Source: Bacteroidales bacterium
GTDB lineage: Bacteria; Bacteroidota; Bacteroidia; Bacteroidales; F082
Direction: 5' to 3'
DNA length: 64,000 nucleotides
Assembly: GCA_017651645.1 (NCBI GenBank)
Contig: JAGCCO010000016.1
Location: forward strand, 1 to 64,000
Each line of letters opens with the position of its first letter. Within the stretch, counting starts at the first letter, position 1. The position numbers and the translations under genes were made by a program. Under the pieces are notes generated by a model. It did not search any database. It was given only the letters and a program-made list of their open reading frames with translations, and was not told where the DNA came from. Below are positions 35,318 through 43,800 of the stretch, in pieces.

Positions 35318-37372
35318 TTATGCGTTTTCAGATTGGTTTTCGGGTTGATTCTCAGGTTGGTTCTCAGTTTGGTTCTCAGCGGCTTTCAGCGCAGCATCCT
35401 TCAGCTTCTCGTCTTCGGAGCTACCCCAAGGGCGTTTGCCGAAGATGCGCTCCAAATCCTCGCCGAAGATGACTTCCTCTTCAATAAGTTTGTTGGCCAG
35501 CTGTGCCAAGCCTTCCCTGTGGTTTGTCAAAATGGAGATGGCCTCCTGATAGGCTTTCTCGATGAGTTTGCTCACCTCCTTGTCGATGGTCTCGGCGGTC
35601 TTCTCGCTGTAGGGCTTCGTCAGGTTGTAGTCCTGCTGACCCGTCGAGTCGTAATAGCTGATGTTGCCGATTTCATCGTCCAAGCCGTAATAGGTCACCA
35701 TGGCGAAAGCCTGCTTGGTCACCTTCTCTAGGTCGGAGAGCGCGCCCGTCGAAATCTCACCGAAGACCACCTGCTCGGCAGCACGACCACCCAAGGTGGC
35801 AATCATCTCATGATACATCTGCTCCTTGGTGGTGATTTGCCGTTCCTCAGGCAGATACCAAGCTGCACCCAACGACTTGCCACGCGGCACGATGGTCACC
35901 TTGACCAACGGATGGGCATATTGCAGCAGCCAACTCGTGGTGGCATGACCTGCTTCGTGGAAGGCAATGACCTTCTTCTCTTCGGGTGTGATGATCTTAT
36001 TCTTCTTCTCCAAACCTCCGATGATGCGGTCGACGGCATCGAGGAAGTCCTGCTTGTCGATTTCTTCCTTGCCTTTTCGGGCGGCCATCAAGGCGGCCTC
36101 ATTGCACACGTTGGCAATGTCGGCACCCGAGAAACCCGGGGTCTGCTTGGCGAGGAATTCCTTGTCGACATCGTTGCCGAGCTTCAAGCCGCGCATGTGC
36201 ACCTCAAAGATTTCCTTACGCCCCACGATATCAGGCAGCTCCACATAGATCTGACGGTCGAAACGACCGGCACGGAGCAAGGCTTTGTCCAAGATGTCGG
36301 CACGGTTGGTCGCAGCCAATACGATGACACCCGAATTGGTGCCGAATCCATCCATCTCGGTAAGCAGCTGGTTCAGCGTGCTTTCTCGTTCGTCGTTGCC
36401 ACCCGTGATGGCACTCTTGCCACGGGCACGGCCAATGGCGTCAATCTCATCAATGAAGATGATACATGGTGCCTTCGACTTGGCGTTGTTGAACAGGTCG
36501 CGGACGCGCGAGGCACCCACGCCGACGAACATCTCCACAAAGTCGGAGCCCGAGAGGCTGAAGAAAGGCACATTGGCCTCGCCTGCCACCGACTTGGCCA
36601 GCAGGGTCTTACCCGTTCCGGGAGGGCCAACAAGAAGCACGCCCTTTGGAATCTTGCCGCCCAGTTTCGTATATTTCTCCGGATTTTTCAGGAAGTCAAC
36701 GACTTCCATAATCTCGACTTTGGCCTCTTCCAGTCCCGCCACATCCTTAAATGTCACATTGACATTGGTATTCTTGTCATAGAGCTGCGCCCGTGACTTG
36801 CCGATATTGAAAATCGAACCGGCACCGTTGCCCATGCTACGACCCATGCCGCGTATGAGCACGATATAAAACACGGCGAGCAAGGCCAAAGGGATGACCC
36901 ACTCCAAGATGCTGCCCATCCAGTTGCTACGACGCACATTGCTGATATACACAGGATCGGCCATGCCTTCCTGAGCCTTCTCCACCATCTCCTCAAAGCG
37001 GTCCAAGCTACCGATCTTATAGGTATAATTCGGGGTCTCGGTGATACCTTTAGCCCCCGTCTTCACATCGGGGAAATATACCGCCAAGCCCTTTTCGTTC
37101 AGAAACACCTCAGCATCCTCGCGGTTGACAAGTTCAATCTTGCCAATCTCACCCTTCTTCAGCATCTCGATGAGTTTGCCCTGATCGATTTCCTCCTGCG
37201 GGGTGACAGCGCCTCTGCCAAAAAAGTTCACACCAATCAGCACAGCGAACAAAATGGGATAAATCCACATCAAGTTGAACCGTCTCTTGCCATTGGGTCG
37301 CTGGTTCGGCTGGTTGGGCTGACCAGGCTGGTTCGGGTTGTTGCCCATCCCTTTATTCTCGTTATTCTCCAT
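35318..37372 (-). CDS. ftsH: ATP-dependent zinc metalloprotease FtsH
   Basis: Membrane-bound AAA+ protease that extracts and degrades misfolded membrane proteins and short-lived regulators. 684 residues: an Asn/Pro/Gln-rich N-terminus, membrane helix (about 34-50), a periplasmic domain, second helix (about 152-173), Walker A GPPGTGKT (249-256), Walker B IIFIDEID (304-311), zinc motif HEAGH (472-476). The C-terminal tail is a run of short E-N-Q repeats ([11 protein letters not shown]). The order rsfS-ftsH-LUD on one strand looks like an operon. Confidence 0.97.
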   Translation of the reverse strand: MENNENKGMGNNPNQPGQPNQPNQRPNGKRRFNLMWIYPILFAVLIGVNFFGRGAVTPQEEIDQGKLIEMLKKGEIGKIELVNREDAEVFLNEKGLAVYFPDVKTGAKGITETPNYTYKIGSLDRFEEMVEKAQEGMADPVYISNVRRSNWMGSILEWVIPLALLAVFYIVLIRGMGRSMGNGAGSIFNIGKSRAQLYDKNTNVNVTFKDVAGLEEAKVEIMEVVDFLKNPEKYTKLGGKIPKGVLLVGPPGTGKTLLAKSVAGEANVPFFSLSGSDFVEMFVGVGASRVRDLFNNAKSKAPCIIFIDEIDAIGRARGKSAITGGNDERESTLNQLLTEMDGFGTNSGVIVLAATNRADILDKALLRAGRFDRQIYVELPDIVGRKEIFEVHMRGLKLGNDVDKEFLAKQTPGFSGADIANVCNEAALMAARKGKEEIDKQDFLDAVDRIIGGLEKKNKIITPEEKKVIAFHEAGHATTSWLLQYAHPLVKVTIVPRGKSLGAAWYLPEERQITTKEQMYHEMIATLGGRAAEQVVFGEISTGALSDLEKVTKQAFAMVTYYGLDDEIGNISYYDSTGQQDYNLTKPYSEKTAETIDKEVSKLIEKAYQEAISILTNHREGLAQLANKLIEEEVIFGEDLERIFGKRPWGSSEDEKLKDAALKAAENQTENQPENQPENQSENA

Positions 37373-37396
37373 TGTAAAACTTTGATTTTGAATAGA

Positions 37397-37774
37397 TTAT
37401 TCCTCAGCAGCCTTCACGATTCTCTCGGCATCGGCCCAAAGTTCCTCCAATTTGTAATACTCGCGCTTCGATTCGAGGAACACATGAACGACGACATCCA
37501 CGAAGTCTATCAAAATCCATTCCGTATTATCGCGACCCTCCACGTGGTAAGGCTTGTTGTGCGTCTTTTCGAATACCACCTCCTCCACCTTGTCGGCAAT
37601 GGCATCCACCTGTGTCTTTGAGGGGGCGTGGCAGATGACGAAATAGTCCGTCACTGCAGTGGTGATCTCCCTCAGGTCGAGGGTGACGATGTCCTTGCCT
37701 TTCACGGCTTCCATGGCCTCTATCGTTGCGGCCACAATCTCTTCAACGTTATCTGTTTGATGTCTTACTCTCAT
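37397..37774 (-). CDS. rsfS: Ribosomal silencing factor RsfS
   Basis: Binds ribosomal protein uL14 and keeps the 50S subunit from joining 30S during starvation. 125 residues, family length, with 'DIVTLDLREITTAVTDYFVICHAPSKTQVDAIA' and 'EGRDNTEWILIDFVDVVVHVF', the Iojap/RsfS signature. Located 24 bases upstream of ftsH on the same strand. Confidence 0.95.
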   Translation of the reverse strand: MRVRHQTDNVEEIVAATIEAMEAVKGKDIVTLDLREITTAVTDYFVICHAPSKTQVDAIADKVEEVVFEKTHNKPYHVEGRDNTEWILIDFVDVVVHVFLESKREYYKLEELWADAERIVKAAEE

Positions 37775-37783
37775 ATATCTTTT

Positions 37784-37857
37784 TGTCTGCGGGACTGCGA
37801 GTCTACGAGACTGCGGGGCTTCTCGTCCCGAAGTCCCTTCGTCACGAAGTCTCGTGT
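37784..37857. repeat. GAGACTGCGGG/GAAGTC word array
   Basis: Repeated words CTGCGGGACTGCGAG, CGAGACTGCGGGGC on the left and CCGAAGTCCC, CACGAAGTCTCGTG on the right. The same words reappear at 63932-64000, so this is a dispersed family. Confidence 0.7.
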
Positions 37858-37920
37858 CTGATTTAAGGGCGCAAATTTAAGCATTTTTGCGTTATCTATT
37901 GGCATTTGATAAAAAATCCC

Positions 37921-37928
37921 TATCTTTG
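37921..37928 (+). promoter_or_regulatory. -7 box (TATCTTTG) of the KdsC-like gene
   Basis: TAnnTTTG followed by GG, 20 bases before the ATG at 37949. Confidence 0.6.
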
Positions 37929-37948
37929 GGCCATAAAACGACAATGAC

Positions 37949-38470
37949 ATGAACGAAATCGAAACTCTATTCTCCTCTGTAACAACTTTTATCTTCGACT
38001 ACGATGGTGTGATGACAGACGGCACCGTATTCAGCAGTCCAGACGGGACTCCCTGGCGTGCCACCAACGTGAAAGACGGCTATGCCCTGCAACTGGCAGT
38101 CAAGCTCGGCTACAAGGTGGCCGTCATCTCGGGTGCCATCTGTCCCTCAATGGAAGTCAGGATGAACAGCCTCGGCGTTGGCGATGTGTTCACTGGTGTA
38201 CCCAACAAAGTGCTGAAACTCAAGGAATACATGAATCGCAAGGGCCTTGATGCCGAACAAATCGTCTTCATGGGCGACGACATCCCCGACCTTCAGGTGA
38301 TGAAGGAGGTAGGTGTTCCGGCCTGCCCCGCCGATGCCGCCCCAGAGATAAAGGAAATCTGCAAGTTCATCAGCGACCACCCAGGCGGCAAAGGAGCAGT
38401 GCGCGACGTCATCGAACGTGTCCTGAAGGTGCAGGGCAAGTGGATGACGGAAGAGGCGTATGCTTGGTAA
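37949..38470 (+). CDS. kdsC: KdsC-like HAD phosphatase (3-deoxy-manno-octulosonate-8-phosphatase)
   Basis: Hydrolyses KDO-8-phosphate to KDO for lipopolysaccharide core synthesis. 173 residues, as usual for KdsC. The HAD nucleophile motif 'FDYDGVMTDG' has Asp17 and Asp19; 'VAVISGA' is motif II, 'KLKEYMNRKG' motif III, and 'FMGDDIPDLQVM' motif IV. No cap domain, consistent with tetrameric KdsC. Other sugar-phosphate specificities in this HAD subfamily are possible. Monocistronic. Confidence 0.88.
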   Translation: MNEIETLFSSVTTFIFDYDGVMTDGTVFSSPDGTPWRATNVKDGYALQLAVKLGYKVAVISGAICPSMEVRMNSLGVGDVFTGVPNKVLKLKEYMNRKGLDAEQIVFMGDDIPDLQVMKEVGVPACPADAAPEIKEICKFISDHPGGKGAVRDVIERVLKVQGKWMTEEAYAW

Positions 38471-38502
38471 AAACGGTACTTCAACTGACTCAACAACCGT
38501 TA

Positions 38503-40833
38503 CTATTGCACCACAATCTTCCGATTCAGCTCCACCCCGTCCTCATCTACGCATCGGAGACGATAGGTGCCTTTCTCCACGTCGATGGGCATCTGGTGGT
38601 TGTGGCGGGTTTGACCTAAAAACTGGTCGTTGAGTGACCAATAAATCGTTTTCTGTGGGTTGCGGTGGGCGATCTCGAAGATGACCTGCTGACGGTCGCC
38701 ACGGATGCCGATGGGGATGCTCACCTTGGCGTCGCTCTTGGGATAGACAAAGGCCATCACATCGTCGGGATGAGCCGCGCCACAGCCTGGATAGAAAGCA
38801 GGCAAAGGGCGGAACAACGGCGAGTGCTTCTTGTAGAACCACTCCATCACCGGCGGCAACACATAATACACCTCATAACATTTCTGGTCGACGGGATAAC
38901 AGTCGGGCAGCACCTGATACTGCCTCGACTCGTCCAGAAACACCTTTTTATGATATGGACACACGCCCGTCTGGTTCTCCACGTTGGGCACACGGATTTT
39001 CTTGGTGTGAGGACAATACTCCGACTTGGGATAGCCCGACTCGGCACAGATCTCAATCTCCATGCTTTCCATGGTGTTGGCAGGATAGCGGTAGCTGTCG
39101 TTCAGCTTGCCGACCACATCAAACATGATCGGAGCTGCCACACCCACACCTGTCAGTCCAGGGCGACCCTCACCGTCGGAGTTGCCTACCCAAACGCCCA
39201 CAGCATAGCGGTCGGTGAGGCCCACCGCCCAAGCGTCCTTGAAGCCGAAGCTGGTGCCCGTCTTCCAAGCCACCTGCGCCGAAGAAGAGAAGCCGCCCCA
39301 CCCTATTTGGTTCACCGGCCTGGTCAAACCCTTCATCACATGAAAAGTCTCGGCAATGGCCTCCGCCGAGAATGGCGACTCTGACTCATCTATCTTAACA
39401 TCAAACTTGTCATTTACATACGAAGCCAACTTACGTCCCATCTTGACATATGCGTTGGTGATGTCGTAGAGCGAGGCCTCACCTCCACCCACAATGAGTG
39501 ACAGGCCATAATGCTCCGCGTCGAAGACGATGCCTTTCAAAGGCAATGCTTTCAACAAGTTATGGAACCGCTGCTGCCCATATTCACGCAACAGGTGCAC
39601 GAAAGGCGCATTGAGTGAGTTCTGCAAGGCCTTGTCGGCAGGCACCGCACCCCAATACTCGCCGCTGTAGTTCTTCGGCGTGAAGCCCGAGAGGCTCATC
39701 GGGATGTCGGGCAACACCATCTGAGGCAGCAAGGTGCCCTCGTCCAGCATGGCTGCGAAGAGGAAAGGTTTCAGGATACTGCCCGTCGAGCGTTGTGCCT
39801 TCACCATGTCGACCATGGCGGCGTCTTCGGCATCCTTATTGTTACCTACATACGCAATCACCTCATCATTCAGATAATCCACAACATACACGGCAGCATT
39901 ATCGATGTTGTTCAACAGATTTGCCTCATGATGGCGGTCCATGATGTCAATCACGGCACGCTGGAGGTTGTAGTCGAGGTTGGAAGTGATGTGCTGCCCG
40001 TGAAGACGTTTGTCTTGGTCGCTGAGGTAATGATAGGCCAGCATGGGCATGTCGAAAGGCCTGTCGGGAATGCGCTCCATCGTGGCCAGTTCGGCATCTT
40101 CATCCGACAGGTCGGGCACGCCAAACCGTTTGGGAATGAAGGTCTTGGAATGTGATACACGTTTCAACAGCTCGTTGCGTTTCTGTTCTAAACGGTCACG
40201 CGATCGACCCGGGTGAATCATAGCCGGCGCATTGGGCAGCACCGCAAGGGTGGCCGCCTCGCCCCAAGAAAGGTCATCGGGTGTGGTATGGAAATATCGC
40301 CAAGCAGCCGCATCGATGCCGACCACATTGCCGCCAAAAGGTGCGTTGGCAGCGTACATATTGAGAATAGAACTCTTGGAATAACGCAACTCCAGCCGCA
40401 TGGCCAAGATGACCTCCCAGAGCTTCTCAGCGTAGGTACGGGGCGGGTTGTCGCGCGACATGCGCACCACCTGCATCGAGACGGTGCTGCCGCCTCTCAC
40501 CACCTCCCCTGCCTTGACATTGTCGATGAACGACTTGACGAAAGCCACCGGGTTGAAACCCGGATGGAAGAAGAACCAACGGTCTTCGTATTCCAACAGG
40601 CAAGCGATGTATTTCGGGGAATAGTCATTCGAAGCAGGGAAACGCCACTGTCCATCATCGGCAATCTTCGCGCCGAGCAACTCGCCGTTTTTGGCCGTCA
40701 AAACGGTGGAATAGGGCTTGTCGAAGCGCGGCACAGGTACACACAATAAGGCAATGAAAAGGCCCGCAAGAATAAGAAATACGATTTTCGTTTTCTTATG
40801 TCTTGCGAGCCATTTCATAAGATTCACAATCAT
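38503..40833 (-). CDS. pbpC: Penicillin-binding protein 1C
   Basis: Bifunctional peptidoglycan synthase. 776 residues: one N-terminal membrane helix (about 16-33); glycosyltransferase 51 domain (about 55-225) with 'EYEDRWFFFHPG' (catalytic Glu83) and 'RGGSTVSMQ'; transpeptidase domain with 'STGSILKP' (nucleophile Ser352, Lys355) and 'KTGTSFGFKDAW'. The C-terminal PBP1C domain covers the last 100 residues. It lies next to an alpha-2-macroglobulin gene on the same strand, a pairing known from many Gram-negatives (pbpC-yfhM in E. coli). Confidence 0.96.
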   Translation of the reverse strand: MIVNLMKWLARHKKTKIVFLILAGLFIALLCVPVPRFDKPYSTVLTAKNGELLGAKIADDGQWRFPASNDYSPKYIACLLEYEDRWFFFHPGFNPVAFVKSFIDNVKAGEVVRGGSTVSMQVVRMSRDNPPRTYAEKLWEVILAMRLELRYSKSSILNMYAANAPFGGNVVGIDAAAWRYFHTTPDDLSWGEAATLAVLPNAPAMIHPGRSRDRLEQKRNELLKRVSHSKTFIPKRFGVPDLSDEDAELATMERIPDRPFDMPMLAYHYLSDQDKRLHGQHITSNLDYNLQRAVIDIMDRHHEANLLNNIDNAAVYVVDYLNDEVIAYVGNNKDAEDAAMVDMVKAQRSTGSILKPFLFAAMLDEGTLLPQMVLPDIPMSLSGFTPKNYSGEYWGAVPADKALQNSLNAPFVHLLREYGQQRFHNLLKALPLKGIVFDAEHYGLSLIVGGGEASLYDITNAYVKMGRKLASYVNDKFDVKIDESESPFSAEAIAETFHVMKGLTRPVNQIGWGGFSSSAQVAWKTGTSFGFKDAWAVGLTDRYAVGVWVGNSDGEGRPGLTGVGVAAPIMFDVVGKLNDSYRYPANTMESMEIEICAESGYPKSEYCPHTKKIRVPNVENQTGVCPYHKKVFLDESRQYQVLPDCYPVDQKCYEVYYVLPPVMEWFYKKHSPLFRPLPAFYPGCGAAHPDDVMAFVYPKSDAKVSIPIGIRGDRQQVIFEIAHRNPQKTIYWSLNDQFLGQTRHNHQMPIDVEKGTYRLRCVDEDGVELNRKIVVQ

Positions 40834-40834
40834 G

Positions 40835-40883
40835 TCGATTGCCGTAGGGGCGAACTACGTGTTCGCCCCCTAAAGGCAATCGA
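40835..40883. repeat. GTAGGGGCGAAC hairpin
   Basis: Outer arms TCGATTGCC/GGCAATCGA, inner arms TAGGGGCGAAC and GTTCGCCCCCTA (one bulged base) around TACGT. It fills the whole 51-base gap between the macroglobulin stop and the pbpC start. The inner word is a repeat seen in many bacterial intergenic regions. It could limit read-through into pbpC. Confidence 0.65.
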
Positions 40884-40884
40884 T

Positions 40885-43800
40885 TCATTTCACCACGCAC
40901 CCACGTGCCGGGATCTGGTAATAGATATCAGCATTATACATGTCCTCGCAGCGGACAGCAGGAATCATGTAATTGCCCTCGTAGGTGGCATTGGCCTTCA
41001 GCGTGAAGGTCACCTTATCTCCCGACCACAGGTCGAAGTAGAAGTAGGCACGGTCATCGCGGAAGTCGATGTGCTTGGCGCCTTCGTTGTCCGTCATGTC
41101 ACCCGACAAACGTTCGTTGATCAACTCCCAACCCGAAGGCAGGTAGTATGACAACGCCAGGTCGGTGATTCGCCACTCGCTCGGGTTCTTTACAATAATC
41201 TTCACCACAAGGTCAGAGCCTGCAGCCAGCGAGTTCAAATTCGCCGGGCCTCCGCTCTTGTCGTAGTATTCCACCGTCATCTTAAGCATATTGCCGCTTT
41301 CATTCATGTCGTATTCGGCGACCGAGGTCTTGGTGAAGATATTGGCAATCATCTTCTGGTCGGTATTGTTCTTGATTTCGATGGCGTTGTTGCCCAACTT
41401 CGGCGTGAAGGCAAAGCCCGTAGAAGCCATATTGGTGTTCAAGGTACGTTCCTCTCCGTTCACCTTCACGGTGGCAGAGAGGTTGGTATTGGTGACATTC
41501 ATCTTCTCGGCATACTTGCCCAAGGTGAAGAGCGTGAAGGCTGTCGACTGGGTGTCCAGCCAACGTCTACCACTGATCATTTGGCACACCTCGTTAATGT
41601 TGTTCTGCACTGTCTGCTGATCCACGTCGCAGAGCATCTGGACGTAGGTGTAGAAAGCGAAGTCACGTGTGCGCGAACCATAGGAGCTGTAGTAGTCTGA
41701 CATCGCCTTGCCATCTTCAACGACGGGCATCAGCTTCTGGGCAATGTTGGTCTTACCCGTCTGGGCGAAGGCACCCGCGGCCAAAACCTTCGTCAGGTCA
41801 TATCTCATCTCTAACTCCTTGAAACGGTTCATGGCCCCCATCTCAGCCTTGCCAGCCAAAGCCAGCACAAAGAGGCGGTAAGCTTGGATGGTCTCGCCCT
41901 GCTTGTAGTCGATGTTGTCCTTCCACTGCTTGGCACGATTCGACTGATAGTTCAGAAGACCATCGAGGAAGTATTGCGGCACATTATAGCCTTGATTCTT
42001 GGCCTCAACGAGGAAATGTAAGGCATAGATTTCCGTCCATGGGTCAACGTAACGTCCGGTAGGCCAGTTCGACAACGAGAAGTCGGACTTTTGGTATGCC
42101 TTCATCTCACTGACAGCCCAATCAACGTTCTCCTTCATCTCCGCCTTGGTCTTGTCGTCAAGTTGCATGAAGTAATTCAGATAGAGTTGCGGGAAGGCCT
42201 TTGAGGTCATTTGTTCGAGGCAGCCATGAGGATAACGCAACAGGTAGTCAATACGGCCAAAGAGGTCGACAGGCAGCAGGGTCGACACGGTGACGTTGCC
42301 TTGCTGCGTGTTCGGCATGCCTACCAATTCAAACGGCACGCTGACTGTCTGTCCGGCTTCGATATCCTTGGTGATGGTGTTGCGACGTTCGGCATTAGGC
42401 ATGCGGATAGGCATCACAGTCGACGACTCGGCAGTGTAGCCATCACCTGTCACCGAGACTTTCAGTTCGGAATTACCCAAAGAATTCGGGATCTTCAACC
42501 AGGCAGCAACCATACCTTCGCCATTGCCATCAATCTGCACCGTAGTGGGCAGGCTGCCCATGGGTTCGAGGTTCTTGTTGTCGAATTTCACTGTCAGGGT
42601 CTTGTTCTTCATCGTGGGCGCCTGTACCTGCACCTTGAGGTTCAGCTCATCGCCAGGAGCCACCACACGCGGAGCTGAGGCAAAGAGGTTGATCGGGTCA
42701 ACCACCGTCATGCGTTTTTCAGCCGAGCCGAAGGCCTTGCCGTTGCCCTTGGCCACCACCATGAAGCGCAGCGCGCCTGAGCATTGCGGCACATCGAAGC
42801 TATGGGTGTTGGTTTCGCCTGCTTTCAGCTCGAAAGGTCCTAAGGTGACCGCATAGGCCTTGAAGCGCTTGTCGAGAGTGACTTCCTGGTTGATGATACC
42901 GTCACCACCGATGGCATAGACGGAACCCAGCTCGCCACTGAACGCATCGACGATGGACGTGTAGTTGTCCCAAGTGCGCACGCTCAAAGCCTGCTTGCTG
43001 TTGAAGTAACCATAAGGATTCGGGGTCTTGAAGTTGGTCAGGCCGAGGATACCCTCATCGACGATAGCCAACGTGTAGGTCATGGCCTGTCCTGCCGCTT
43101 CGCTGATCTTCACGTCAAGTTTCTTCTTCGTGTTGGTGGTCTCAGGCACCTGGATATTGGGCTGCAGCTGCAGTTTCTTGTTCTCCACCTTCACAGGAAT
43201 CACGCCATAGAGACGGATGGGCAGGTCATTGGCAGCGTCATGCGGTTGAATCAAGGCCACATAGACATAGACATTAGGAATCATCTCTTCCGTAGCCGTA
43301 ATCTCAACCTTGCCTTCCTGACCGAGGTTCTCCACCAGCATGGTCTGCAGCACCTTGTCGTTGGCCTCCACTGTAACCAAAGCCTTAGCCTTGTCATTGG
43401 CCGGGAAGGTCACGACGATCTTCTCGCCCACCTGATAGCTGTCGGCCGTGGCCTTCATAGCCAACTGGGCAGGAGCGCCCGAAGCGGATGAAGAGTGACC
43501 ATAGCCCCAGTCGAAGTTAATGACTTTAGCAAAAGAGTGACCGCCCTGTTCGTCATTGACGACAAAGAGGTAGCTACCCCACTTCTCGTCCGGGATGTTG
43601 AAGGTGACCGAGGTAGTGCCATTGCAGGTCAAAATGCCGTTTTGCACAGGAGATCTGTAAGTACCCGAGGCATAACGTTGCAAGTCATAGATATCCTCAC
43701 TCGACCACCACCAGTAGGAATCCAGCTTATACAGGGCATAGTCCAAGGCGACCGACGACTTACAAGCCGTTCCGTTCTCATTCACCACGGCGATGTCGAA

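Noticed and set aside
34626..36796. Long plus-strand frames opposite the LUD and ftsH genes
   Set aside because: Opposite strand carries complete Walker and HEAGH motifs; the plus frames have no recognisable protein features.
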